A stretch of DNA of 64,000 bases from Tateyamaria sp947503385 (GTDB lineage Bacteria; Pseudomonadota; Alphaproteobacteria; Rhodobacterales; Rhodobacteraceae). The notes under the pieces were generated by a model that was given only the letters and a program-made list of their open reading frames with translations, was not told the origin of the DNA and ran no database searches. Where the stretch lies: contig NZ_JBNFZM010000001.1 in NCBI RefSeq assembly GCF_051195235.1, forward strand, positions 496,001-560,000, read 5' to 3'. Shown here piece after piece: positions 16,162 through 26,606 of the stretch (position 1 is the stretch's first letter; each line of letters opens with the position of its first letter). Both the position numbers and the translations under genes were made by a program.

Positions 16162-17573
16162 CCACCGGGGGCAGCAGTTTCTGGACCAGCGGTTCTGTGC
16201 CCCTGATCGAGCCGGAATTCCTGAGCAGCATCATCGGCGCGGCGTCTGACATTGCTTTGGTTGTGTCCGCCGAAGGCAATATCCTGTCCGTGGTGATCAA
16301 TGCGCAGGATGACAGTTTTGGCAATCTCAACCACTGGGAAGGCCGTCCGGTTGTCGAATTCCTGACCGACGACAGTATCGAAAAGTTTCAACACGCCCAT
16401 AACGGCTATCTGGCGGGCGGTCTGGCACGCAAGTCGATCGAATTGAACCACGCCGACAACGCCGTTTGGCAATATCCGGTGCGCTACACCTTTCACCGGT
16501 TTGGGCAGGAGGATGCGGTCCTGCTTTTGGGCCGCGACCTGCGCCCGATCGCCGAGACTCAGCAGCAATTGGTACAGGCGCAGATCGCGCTTGAGCAGGG
16601 GTACGAGGCCAAGCGCGAGTTCGACGCGCGGTACCGCGTTGTCATGGGCAACGTCGAAGATGCGGTGGTGTTCGTGTCGGTCCAGACGGGCCGGGTCGAG
16701 GACGCCAACGCCAAGGCCGCGACCCTGTTGGGGCTGAAACCCGACGCGCTCTCGGGCGCGACCTTTGCCACCCTCTTTTCGGATCGGTCCGGCAGTGAAC
16801 TGACCGAAAGCCTGATGAATTCCACCCTGTCGGATGATGCGACGCCCGTAACCGTGCGCGCCACGCGCACCCGGCAACGGTTGCAAATCCATCCCGTGGT
16901 GTTCCGCGCCGCAGGCCAGCGGGTGCTGATGTGCCGCCTGACAGGCGAGGCAGAGGCCACGCCCTCTGCCGATGCGGCGGCCAGCCATGCGGCGGCTTTG
17001 TTCCGCCAAACCTCGGACGCGGTTGCATTCCTCGACAACCGCGGCGGCATCCTGTCGGTGAACGAGGCATTTCAGGACCTTGTTGGTGCCGCGCATCTCA
17101 GCGATGTGGTTGGCGCGACACTTGCGGATTTCCTGACCCGTGGTCAGGTCGATCTGGGCGTGCTGTTGGAAAATGTGACACGGTCCGGACAGATGCGTCT
17201 GTACGCAACCCGTCTGGTCAACGATCTGGGCGCACGTGTCCCGGTTGAGGTGTCCGCCACCCGGCTCGAAGCCGGAGAGGCGTCGGCCATTGGCATCATC
17301 CTTCGCGATGTGAGCCGCCTCGAAGGGGTGCGCAAGCCCGAAGGCGGCAATACGTTGCCCGATCCCGGTCGGAATGTGATGGACCTTGTTGGCTCCGCCT
17401 CGCTCAAGGACATAGTGGCGGAAACCACGGATGTGGTCGAAAAAATGTGCATCGAGACAGCGGTGAACCTGACCCGCAACAACCGCGTGGCCGCGGCCGA
17501 GATGTTGGGCCTGTCTCGCCAGTCGCTCTATGTCAAATTGCGCAAATACGGCCTGCTCGCCAAGGACACCTGA
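16158..17573 (+). CDS. ppsR: PpsR/CrtJ photosystem repressor
   Basis: Redox-responsive repressor of photosynthesis genes. The 471-residue protein has an N-terminal domain (about 20-130), a glutamine-rich linker (ETQQQLVQAQIALEQGY, 133-150), two PAS domains (about 155-265 and 280-390) and a Fis-type helix-turn-helix at the C-terminus (NRVAAAEMLGLSRQSLYVKL). Cysteines C259 (LMCRL) and C431 (EKMCIE) match in context the two redox cysteines of Rhodobacter PpsR; C431 sits just before the DNA-binding domain. Translation is coupled to ppaA by ATGA. The operators in this window are its predicted targets. Confidence 0.94.
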   Translation: MTTGGSSFWTSGSVPLIEPEFLSSIIGAASDIALVVSAEGNILSVVINAQDDSFGNLNHWEGRPVVEFLTDDSIEKFQHAHNGYLAGGLARKSIELNHADNAVWQYPVRYTFHRFGQEDAVLLLGRDLRPIAETQQQLVQAQIALEQGYEAKREFDARYRVVMGNVEDAVVFVSVQTGRVEDANAKAATLLGLKPDALSGATFATLFSDRSGSELTESLMNSTLSDDATPVTVRATRTRQRLQIHPVVFRAAGQRVLMCRLTGEAEATPSADAAASHAAALFRQTSDAVAFLDNRGGILSVNEAFQDLVGAAHLSDVVGATLADFLTRGQVDLGVLLENVTRSGQMRLYATRLVNDLGARVPVEVSATRLEAGEASAIGIILRDVSRLEGVRKPEGGNTLPDPGRNVMDLVGSASLKDIVAETTDVVEKMCIETAVNLTRNNRVAAAEMLGLSRQSLYVKLRKYGLLAKDT

Positions 17574-17605
17574 CAGTCTCGCTAGACACTTGCGCCGACT
17601 CAAGT

Positions 17606-17623
17606 TGTCAACCATAGTTGACA
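17606..17623. promoter_or_regulatory. PpsR-type operator abutting the bchG start codon
   Basis: TGTCAACCATAGTTGACA is a near-ideal TGT-N12-ACA palindrome in the 51-base ppsR-bchG gap. It ends one base before the bchG ATG at 17625 and occupies the place where a ribosome-binding site should be; no Shine-Dalgarno sequence is seen. Repressor bound here would block a transcript starting at bchG or stop transcription arriving from ppsR. Confidence 0.82.
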
Positions 17624-17624
17624 C

Positions 17625-18524
17625 ATGGATGTCAGCTCTTCCCTGACCACGCGCCGATTTCCCGAACCGGTCGCCGCGCTGCGCTTGATCAAACCGATCA
17701 CGTGGTTCCCTCCGATGTGGGCCTATGTCTGTGGCGTGATTTCATCGGGCGTGGCACCTGCGGGCCATTGGTGGCTGGTGTTGCTGGGTGTGCTTCTCGC
17801 CGGACCGATTGTTTGCGGAATGAGCCAGGCGGCCAATGATTGGTGCGACCGCCACGTGGACGCCATCAACGAACCGGACCGCCCGATCCCGTCGGGCCGC
17901 ATTCCGGGCCGCTGGGGTCTGTGGATCGCGCTGGCGATGTCTGCCCTATCCCTCTTTGTCGGCTGGCAACTGGGCCCGTGGGGCTTTGCCGCGACGGTTG
18001 TCGGTGTGCTGGCCGCGTGGGCCTATTCGGCAGAACCCGTGCGCCTCAAGCGGTCGGGCTGGTGGGGCCCGGGCCTTGTCGGTCTCAGCTATGAGACGTT
18101 GCCATGGGTGACAGGGGCCGCCGTGCTCAGCGCGGGTGCCCCTCGGTGGGAAATTCTCTTGGTCGCCCTGCTTTACGGTCTGGGGGCGCATGGCATCATG
18201 ACACTCAACGATTTCAAAGCGCTGGAAGGTGACCGGCAAATGGGCGTGAACTCCCTGCCCGTGACGCTTGGCCCGCGGCGGGCTGCGCAAGTGGCCTGTG
18301 CTGTGATGGCCGCGCCGCAGGCCGTGGTGATCGCCCTGCTGTTTCTCTGGGACCGCCCGCTGCACGCCATGGGCGTCATGACGGTGCTGGCCCTGCAATT
18401 CTGGGCCATGACCATCATGTTCCGCGACCCCAAGGCCAAGGCACCGTGGTACAACGGCACCGGTGTGCTGCTCTATGTGTCGGGTATGATGATCGCGGCC
18501 TTTGCCCTGCGGGGACTGGTCTGA
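17625..18524 (+). CDS. bchG: bacteriochlorophyll synthase
   Basis: Membrane prenyltransferase (UbiA family) that esterifies bacteriochlorophyllide a with geranylgeranyl diphosphate. The 299-residue protein has about eight hydrophobic helices and the first Asp-rich motif NDWCDRHVDAINEPDRPIPSG at about 70-90, with a second polar loop NDFKALEGDRQMG. The start MDVSSSLTTRRFPEPVAALRLIKPITWFPP agrees with the family N-terminus, though no ribosome site is visible and an operator touches the ATG. The stop overlaps the next ATG (TGATG). Confidence 0.95.
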   Translation: MDVSSSLTTRRFPEPVAALRLIKPITWFPPMWAYVCGVISSGVAPAGHWWLVLLGVLLAGPIVCGMSQAANDWCDRHVDAINEPDRPIPSGRIPGRWGLWIALAMSALSLFVGWQLGPWGFAATVVGVLAAWAYSAEPVRLKRSGWWGPGLVGLSYETLPWVTGAAVLSAGAPRWEILLVALLYGLGAHGIMTLNDFKALEGDRQMGVNSLPVTLGPRRAAQVACAVMAAPQAVVIALLFLWDRPLHAMGVMTVLALQFWAMTIMFRDPKAKAPWYNGTGVLLYVSGMMIAAFALRGLV

Positions 18525-19777
18525 TGGCGGGTTGGGGGCTTCTGATCCGGCTGTGCCTTGTGAACGCCGCCATCGGCGGACTGGCCGCCCTGCCCGTGAA
18601 CCTGTTCAACCGGTTGATGACCGTCGAACTGGCCCTGCCTGCACTGCTGCCCGGCCTGCTTGTCGCGCTGCACTACGGCGTGCAACTGACGCGGCCCGTC
18701 TGGGGCCACCGGTCCGATACGCGTGGCGGGCGCACGCCCTTTATCCTTGGCGGCATGGCCGTGGTGGGTGCGGGTGTGCTGGGCGCAGCCTGGGGCATTC
18801 AGGTTGCGACTGCTTCGGTGCCTTGGGCGCTGGTGGTCTGGGTTATCTCTTACATCGCCATCGGCCTTGGCATCGGGGCGGCGGGCACGTCGTTTCTCGC
18901 GCTGCTGGCGTCGGTCACCGGTCCGCGCAAAGGCGCCGCAGCGACAATGGCGTGGCTCTTGCTGATCGCGGGCGCGATCTTTGCCTCCGTTGGCACCGGC
19001 ATCGCACTCGAACCCTACAGTCCGGAGCGCCTCGTTGCGGTGGTCGCGGTTGTCGTGGCCATTGCGCTGGCACTATGTGTCATCGCCACATGGCGGGCTG
19101 AGGACGGCGCGACCGCGCCGGACGAAGCGCGCAATGTGCCCTTGATACAGGCGCTGCGCCACACGTGGGCCGACCCCATGGCGCGCCGGTTCACCGGCTT
19201 TGTCTTTTTGTCGATCCTGGCGTTCTACCTGTCCGAACTGATCTTCGAGCCCTTTGCGGGCCACATCCACGGCCTCAGTCCCGAGGACAGCACCAAGCTG
19301 TCGGGCGGCAAGGACGGCGCGGCACTTATGGGCATGATCGGCGCAGGCGTGCTGTCCCATCTGCGGCTGGGCAGCCTGCGCTTTTGGGCCGTGGCGGGCT
19401 GTGTCCTGTCGGCGCTTGGCCTGCTGGGCCTTGGCGCGCAATTGCCGCTGGTGCCATCAACCGTCGTGCTTGGCCTCGGCAATGGTCTGTTCGTCGTGGG
19501 CGCGGTCGGGTCGATGATGCAACTGGCCGCCGCCCATGCCAAGGCAACCGGCACCCGCATGGGCGTCTTTGGCGCGGCTCAGGCCATCGCTGCGGGTCTG
19601 GCGGGCCTCGTGGCCACCGGCACGCTCGATCTGGCGCGGCTCGTCCTGCCGGACGCCACCGCCTACGCCACCGTTTTCACATTGGAGGCGGCGCTGTTTC
19701 TGGCGGCCGCCGTGGTCGCCGCCCGCGTGATGCAGGGCGCTGACTATTCAGACGCAACCTTGGTCCCCGGGGAGTAA
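18524..19777 (+). CDS. PucC/BCH2-family carrier between bchG and bchP
   Basis: A 417-residue protein with about twelve hydrophobic helices, homologous to LhaA and PucC and equivalent in place to ORF428 of Rhodobacter capsulatus. It shares NRLMTVELALPALLPGLLVA and the loop WGHRSDTRGGRTPFILGG after helix 2. The likely role is handling bacteriochlorophyll made by its neighbours BchG and BchP, or antenna assembly; which antenna it serves cannot be read from sequence. It starts within the bchG stop codon and ends five bases before bchP. Confidence 0.9.
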   Translation: MAGWGLLIRLCLVNAAIGGLAALPVNLFNRLMTVELALPALLPGLLVALHYGVQLTRPVWGHRSDTRGGRTPFILGGMAVVGAGVLGAAWGIQVATASVPWALVVWVISYIAIGLGIGAAGTSFLALLASVTGPRKGAAATMAWLLLIAGAIFASVGTGIALEPYSPERLVAVVAVVVAIALALCVIATWRAEDGATAPDEARNVPLIQALRHTWADPMARRFTGFVFLSILAFYLSELIFEPFAGHIHGLSPEDSTKLSGGKDGAALMGMIGAGVLSHLRLGSLRFWAVAGCVLSALGLLGLGAQLPLVPSTVVLGLGNGLFVVGAVGSMMQLAAAHAKATGTRMGVFGAAQAIAAGLAGLVATGTLDLARLVLPDATAYATVFTLEAALFLAAAVVAARVMQGADYSDATLVPGE

Positions 19778-19782
19778 AGCTC

Positions 19783-20961
19783 ATGTATGATGTCGTTGTA
19801 GTCGGAGGCGGCCCCTGCGGCGCCACAGCCGCCGAAGATCTGGTCCGGTCCGGTCATTCCGTCGCCCTTCTGGACCGCGAGGGCCGGATCAAGCCCTGCG
19901 GCGGCGCCATCCCGCCCAGGCTGATGCAGGATTTCCACATCGACGAAGATCAGCTGCTGACCAAAGTCACCACAGCCCGCATGATCTCGCCCACGGGGCG
20001 CATGGTCGATATCCCGATCGAAAACGGCTATGTGGGTATGGTCGACCGCAAGGATTTCGACCCGTTCCTGCGCCAACGCGCAGCGGATGCGGGGGCCAAG
20101 TACTTCACCGGCACCTTTGTCCGCATCGACCGTCCCGACGGCACGCCCGTCGTCATCTACCGTGACAAGGCCACGCAAGAGGAACGCGCGCTGCCGTGCA
20201 AGCTGGTGATCGGCGCGGACGGGGCCAAATCCCGCGTGGGTCTGGCCGAGGTCAAGGATGCCGACAAGGTGCCGCTGGTCTTTGCCTATCACGAGATCAT
20301 CAAGGCCCCTGCCGCCACCGAAACCTACGACCCGATGCGCTGCGACGTGATCTATGACGGCGCGATCTCGCCGGATTTCTACGGCTGGGTGTTCCCCCAC
20401 GGCGGCACCACAAGCGTCGGCATGGGTACCGAATTGCAGTCCGTAAACCTCAAGGACGCAACCGCCGCGTTGCGCAAGGCCTCCGGCCTCGCAGACTGCG
20501 AAACCATCCGCAAGGAAGGCGCGCCAATCCCCCTCAAACCGCTCGACCGCTGGGACAACGGCAAGGACGTGGTGCTGGCGGGCGACGCCGCAGGCGTCGT
20601 GGCCCCCTCGTCAGGCGAAGGCATCTATTATGCCATGGTTGGGGGCCGGGTGGCCGCCACAGCCTGTGCGGCCACACTCGCCTCGGGCCGGGCCAAGGAT
20701 CTACGGCTTGCCCGCAAGCTGTTCATGCGCGAGCACAAGACAGTGTTCCGGGTCCTCGCTTCGATGCAAAATGCCTACTATCGCAGCGACGACCGACGCG
20801 AGCGCTTTGTGTCACTATGTCACGACATTGATGTGCAGCGTCTGACGTTCGAGGCGTATATGAACAAGAAGCTGGTCAAGGCGCGGCCCATGGCCCACGT
20901 CAAGATCGGCATCAAGAACCTCGCCCACCTGACCGGCCTCGTAAAGGCGGAACACGTATGA
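19783..20961 (+). CDS. bchP: geranylgeranyl bacteriochlorophyll reductase
   Basis: FAD-dependent reductase that converts the geranylgeranyl tail to phytyl in three steps. The 392-residue protein starts with the dinucleotide motif VVVGGGPCGATAAEDLV, carries the family stretch CGGAIPPRLM near residue 43 and the second FAD motif GDAAGVVAPSSGEGIYYAM at about 266-284. A GGGGAG site lies nine bases before the ATG. It overlaps idi by four bases. Confidence 0.95.
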   Translation: MYDVVVVGGGPCGATAAEDLVRSGHSVALLDREGRIKPCGGAIPPRLMQDFHIDEDQLLTKVTTARMISPTGRMVDIPIENGYVGMVDRKDFDPFLRQRAADAGAKYFTGTFVRIDRPDGTPVVIYRDKATQEERALPCKLVIGADGAKSRVGLAEVKDADKVPLVFAYHEIIKAPAATETYDPMRCDVIYDGAISPDFYGWVFPHGGTTSVGMGTELQSVNLKDATAALRKASGLADCETIRKEGAPIPLKPLDRWDNGKDVVLAGDAAGVVAPSSGEGIYYAMVGGRVAATACAATLASGRAKDLRLARKLFMREHKTVFRVLASMQNAYYRSDDRRERFVSLCHDIDVQRLTFEAYMNKKLVKARPMAHVKIGIKNLAHLTGLVKAEHV

Positions 20962-21500
20962 GTATCATGATCCCCGCATGGGTCGACGGCACGTTGACCC
21001 CGGTCGAAAAACTCGAAGCGCATCAGCGCGGCCTGCGGCACAAGGCGGTGTCCGTGTTCGTCATCCGCGGCACCGAGGTGCTGCTGCAACAGCGCGCAAT
21101 GGGCAAGTACCACACGCCGGGCCTCTGGGCGAACACCTGCTGCACGCATCCCGACTGGGACGAAGCGCCGTCGGTCTGCGCCACCCGCCGCCTGAACGAA
21201 GAGCTTGGGATCACGGGCCTGCCGCTCGAACACCGGCATCATCTGGAATACCGCGCGGACGTGGGTGACGGTCTGATCGAACACGAGGTGGTCGATGTCT
21301 ATCTGGGTCGCGTGCGCGGTGACCTGCATGTCGCACCCAACCCGGACGAAGTCATGGCCTACAAGTGGACCGACTACCACGACCTCAAGGCCATGGTGCA
21401 ACGCCATCCCGAACGGTTCACACCGTGGCTGCGCATCTACCTGACGGACCACGCCGATGTGATCTTTGGTGCCGACCTCGCCATTGCCGCGCGGGTATGA
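20958..21500 (+). CDS. idi: isopentenyl-diphosphate delta-isomerase, type 1
   Basis: Interconverts isopentenyl and dimethylallyl diphosphate, supplying precursors for the bacteriochlorophyll tail, carotenoids and quinones. The 180-residue Nudix-fold enzyme has the two hallmark sites: WANTCCTHP (catalytic Cys at 61 or 62, with H64) and RRLNEELGI (77-85). It is placed between bchP and a LysE-like gene with four-base overlaps on both sides, as in Rhodobacter clusters (ORF176), so it is expected to follow photosystem control. Confidence 0.94.
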   Translation: MSIMIPAWVDGTLTPVEKLEAHQRGLRHKAVSVFVIRGTEVLLQQRAMGKYHTPGLWANTCCTHPDWDEAPSVCATRRLNEELGITGLPLEHRHHLEYRADVGDGLIEHEVVDVYLGRVRGDLHVAPNPDEVMAYKWTDYHDLKAMVQRHPERFTPWLRIYLTDHADVIFGADLAIAARV

Positions 21501-22123
21501 CAGCCGACACCTATCTGCTGTACCTCGCCGCCGTCGCCGTTTTCTTTGCCACCCCACCTGACACCAGCCAGCTTCTGATCGTCTCCAACGCGATGAAACA
21601 CGGGCTGCGCCGCAGCCTGTGGGTGATCGCCGGGGACCTCAGTGCAAATATGTTGCAGATGACCGCCGCCGCCTTTGGCCTTGCTGCAATCATTGCGACC
21701 TCTGCCGTGGCCTTTGGCTGGATCAAGTGGCTGGGCGTTGCCTATCTTGTGTGGATCGGGGTGCAGATGATGCGGGCCAAGGGGGCGGCCCGTGGCGCAG
21801 CGGCACACACCGCACGGCCCGCACGGCTCTTCCGCATGGGCTTTGTCACCTCGATGACAAACCCCTTTGCCGTGGTGTTCTTTGCCGCGCTCTTCCCACA
21901 GTTCATTGCGCCTGATGCGGCCATCCTGCCGCAGTTGCTGATCCTCGGGGCGACCTATCTGGCGGTCGATGGGCTGACCCTGATTGCGTGGGGTTGGGCC
22001 GGGGACCGGGTTGCCGCCCGCCTTGCCCGTATGTCCATGGCCACCATCAACCGCATCTGCGGCGGGCTGATGATCGGCGCGGCTGTTTTGCTGGGCCTCA
22101 AGGACATGTCGCCGCAGCGTTAA
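21497..22123 (+). CDS. LysE/RhtB-family exporter, atypical signature
   Basis: A 208-residue membrane protein with six predicted helices, assigned to the LysE/RhtB amino-acid exporter superfamily. The usual TPGPN signature of helix 1 is here FFATPPDTSQLLIVSNAMKHG, so the Gly-Pro-Asn part is changed; the later FRMGFVTSMTNPFAVVFFAA fits the second family signature (NPK-type). It overlaps idi by four bases and so probably shares transcripts with bchG-bchP-idi. Substrate unknown. Confidence 0.82.
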   Translation: MTADTYLLYLAAVAVFFATPPDTSQLLIVSNAMKHGLRRSLWVIAGDLSANMLQMTAAAFGLAAIIATSAVAFGWIKWLGVAYLVWIGVQMMRAKGAARGAAAHTARPARLFRMGFVTSMTNPFAVVFFAALFPQFIAPDAAILPQLLILGATYLAVDGLTLIAWGWAGDRVAARLARMSMATINRICGGLMIGAAVLLGLKDMSPQR

Positions 22124-22190
22124 CGCTAACTTGAAGCACTGGATGGTTCAGCATACACCGTCATCCGTATCCCAAACGGAGGGCGCGCAC

Positions 22191-23722
22191 GTGTCGGACG
22201 ACCAAGTTTTTGACCTGTTTATCATTGGTGGCGGCATCAACGGCACCGGGATTGCGCGTGACGCGGCGGGTCGGGGGCTCAGGGTCGGGCTGGCCGAGGC
22301 AGGCGATCTGGGCGGCGCAACATCCAGCGCATCGACCAAGCTGTTCCATGGCGGGCTGCGTTATCTGGAATTCTTCGAGTTTGGCCTTGTCAAATCCGCG
22401 CTGAAAGAACGCGAGGTGCTGCTCAAGGCGATGCCGCATATCAGTTGGCCCATGCGCTTTGTCCTGCCATACGCGCCCGATATGCGGTTCGACAGCGACA
22501 CGCCAACCTCACGGCTCTTGCGCATGACGATGCCGTGGATCGAAAAGGGGCGGCGGCCCGCTTGGCTCGTCCGGCTGGGCCTGTTCCTTTATGACAATCT
22601 CGGCGGGCGCGAGATCCTGCCGGGCACCAAGACGCTGGACCTGACCACCGCGCCCGAAGGCAAACCGCTCAAACAGCGGTTCAAGATGGCCTATGAATAC
22701 AGCGATTGCTGGGTCGAGGATTCGCGACTGGTTATGCTCAATGCCCGCGACGCCGAAGCGCGCGGCGCCACGATCCTGACCCGCTGCCGCGTGAACGAGG
22801 CGTCCCGCGATGGCGACACATGGCGCATCGACACCGCACAGGGCACATACCGGGCCAAGGCGCTGGTCAACGCGGGCGGCCCATGGGTGGCCGACATCCT
22901 GACAGGTGTCATGCGCCAGAACAGCCAGCACAACATCCGGCTGGTGCGCGGATCGCACATCGTGACCAAACGGCTCTATGATCATGACAAGTGCTACTTT
23001 TTTCAGGGCACCGACGGGCGCATCATCTTTGCTATTCCCTACGAACGTGACTTTACCCTGATCGGCACCACGGATGCGGAACACGATGCCGCCGACGTCA
23101 AACCCCAGATCACCGATGCCGAACGCGACTACCTCTGCGCCTTTGCGTCCGAGTATTTCGAAAAACCCGTGACCGCCGATGACGTGGTGTGGACCTATTC
23201 CGGCGTCCGCCCGCTATATGACGATGGTGCGTCGTCTGCCACGGCCGCCACCCGGGACTACGTGCTGACGCTGGACGACAACGGCCCGCCGGTGCTCAGC
23301 GTCTTTGGCGGCAAGATCACGACCTACCGCAAACTCGCCGAACAGGCGCTGGCCAAGATGGGTCTGGGCGCGGCATGGACCGCTGGCGTGCCGCTGCCGG
23401 GTGGCGACTTTGCCGTGGCGGATGTGGGCACGCTGACCAACAGGCTGGCACAGGATTACCCGTTTCTCGGCGCAAAATGGGCAGGCCGTCTGATCCGCGC
23501 CTACGGCACCGAAGCATGGGACGTGCTGGGCGATGCCAAGGCTGCCACTGACCTCGGTCAGGACTTTGGCGCCACGTTGACGGCGGCAGAGCTCAAATGG
23601 ATGATGACCCGCGAATACGCACGCGAAGGGGCGGACGCGCTCTGGCGGCGGACCAAGCTGGGGCTGAGGCTGACCGAAGCAGAACGCGCAGCCGTCGACA
23701 CATGGATGAAGGAGCAGTCCGC

Positions 23723-23726
<4 letters not shown>
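22191..23726 (+). CDS. glpD: aerobic glycerol-3-phosphate dehydrogenase
   Basis: FAD enzyme of the inner membrane surface that oxidises glycerol-3-phosphate to dihydroxyacetone phosphate and passes electrons to quinone. About 511 residues from a GTG start (VSDDQVFDLF), chosen because GGAGG sits eight bases upstream; a TTG 60 bases earlier would add a non-homologous tail. Motifs: LFIIGGGINGTGIARDAAGR, STKLFHGGLRYLE and GGKITTYRKLAE. Overlaps glpK by four bases. A 67-base gap follows the LysE-like gene, so it may have its own promoter. Confidence 0.93.
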
Positions 23727-25195
<1,469 letters not shown>

Positions 25196-25205
25196 CAGCC
25201 ATGAA

Positions 25206-25237
25206 AAAGGCCGCCGCAACATCTTGCGGCGGCCTTT
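25206..25237. terminator. bidirectional rho-independent terminator between glpK and ctpA
   Basis: AAAGGCCGCCGCAA, loop CATC, TTGCGGCGGCCTTT: a perfect 14-bp stem with T-runs on both strands (TTT on plus; TTTTT on minus). It lies between the convergent ends of glpK (25195) and ctpA (25260) and should stop transcription from both sides. Confidence 0.92.
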
Positions 25238-25259
25238 CTGCAATCACAGGGCCGTGGTC

Positions 25260-26600
25260 TCAGTCGCTGGGGCCAAGCGCGTTCAGACCCTTGAGGATGT
25301 CGATGGCATAGGCCAGTTGATAATCCTCTTCGCGCAGGGCGGCGGCGGCTTCGGCCTTTTCGCGGTCCGCTTCGATCTGACGGATTTCGTCCTCGCTCAG
25401 CGAGTCGTTGTCGAGACTGCCGCGCAGATCGGATTCGGAGCGTTGGCCCACCGCGCTGCGCGCCTCTTCGTCTTCCTCGGTTGCGGGGGCGCGGCGGGGC
25501 TGTTCCACCACGATGTCCGGGCTCACGCCCAGCGCCTGAATAGACCGGCCCGATGGCGTGTAATAACGCGCCGTGGTCAGGCGCATGGCCGATGCGCCAC
25601 GCAGCGGCATGACCGTTTGCACAGACCCTTTGCCAAAGCTCTTGGTGCCCACGACAATCGCCCGGCGGTGATCCTGCAACGCACCCGCGACAATCTCGGA
25701 CGCCGACGCGGACCCACCATTGATCAGGACCACCATAGGTTTGCCCTGCGCCAGATCGCCCGGTGTCGCGTTGAACCGGTCACCATCAGCCGGGTCGCGG
25801 CCACGGGTCGACACGATCTCGCCCTCTTCAAGAAAGGCATCCGACACCCGGATCGCTTGGGTCAGCAGACCGCCGGGGTTGTTGCGCAGATCGAGGACGA
25901 ACCCATCCACGTTTTCCATCCCGCCCAGCGTTTCGACCTCTTCTTCGAGCTTGGAGATCAGGTTGGGCGTCGTCTTGTCGTTAAAGGTCGTGACACGCAG
26001 CACCACCGTCTCGCCTTGGGTGCGCGTGCGCACCGCCTGCAATTCAATTGTGTCGCGGATGATCGAGACGTCGAACGGCTCCGTTTCGCCTTCGCGCACA
26101 ACGGTGATGATAATCTCGGACCCGACCGGCCCGCGCATCCGGTCCACCGCCTCGTCGAGGGTCAGGCCCAGCACGCTTTCGCCGTCCACATGGGTGATGA
26201 AATCGCCCGCCTCGATGCCCGCTTCGGCCGCTGGCGTGCTGTCGATGGGCGAGACGACCTTGATGAACCCTTCTTCCTGCGTGACCTCGATCCCGAGGCC
26301 GCCAAACTCGCCGCGTGTCTGCACCTGCATCTGCGCCGCGTCGTCGGGGGACAGGTAACTGGAATGCGGGTCAAGCGATGTCAGCATCCCGTCAATTGCC
26401 GCCTCAATCAGTTCGCCGGGTTCGACCTCTTCGACATATTGGTTGCGGATGCGCTCAAAGATGTCACCGAACAGGTCCAACTGCTCGTAGACGCTGGCGC
26501 TGGCATTGGCCTCTTGGGCCAGCAACGGGCCTGCGATCTGCGTGGTCGCGATGGCACCCGCGACCGTACCGCCCAACGCGGCCATGACGAAACGTTTCAT
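25260..26600 (-). CDS. ctpA: carboxy-terminal processing protease, S41 family
   Basis: Periplasmic serine protease that trims C-termini of envelope proteins. The 446-residue protein has an N-terminal signal segment (MKRFVMAALGG to LLAQE), a PDZ domain (about 95-175) and the S41 domain with VDGFVLDLRNNPGG and the catalytic pair S299 (NGGSASASEI) and K324 (SFGKGSVQ). The C-terminal tail is acidic and charged. It lies six bases after the envC-like gene; gpmI-envC-ctpA is a common alphaproteobacterial order, and LytM-type activators with Ctp proteases often act together in cell-wall remodelling. Confidence 0.94.
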   Translation of the reverse strand: MKRFVMAALGGTVAGAIATTQIAGPLLAQEANASASVYEQLDLFGDIFERIRNQYVEEVEPGELIEAAIDGMLTSLDPHSSYLSPDDAAQMQVQTRGEFGGLGIEVTQEEGFIKVVSPIDSTPAAEAGIEAGDFITHVDGESVLGLTLDEAVDRMRGPVGSEIIITVVREGETEPFDVSIIRDTIELQAVRTRTQGETVVLRVTTFNDKTTPNLISKLEEEVETLGGMENVDGFVLDLRNNPGGLLTQAIRVSDAFLEEGEIVSTRGRDPADGDRFNATPGDLAQGKPMVVLINGGSASASEIVAGALQDHRRAIVVGTKSFGKGSVQTVMPLRGASAMRLTTARYYTPSGRSIQALGVSPDIVVEQPRRAPATEEDEEARSAVGQRSESDLRGSLDNDSLSEDEIRQIEADREKAEAAAALREEDYQLAYAIDILKGLNALGPSD

Positions 26601-26606
26601 TCTTGC

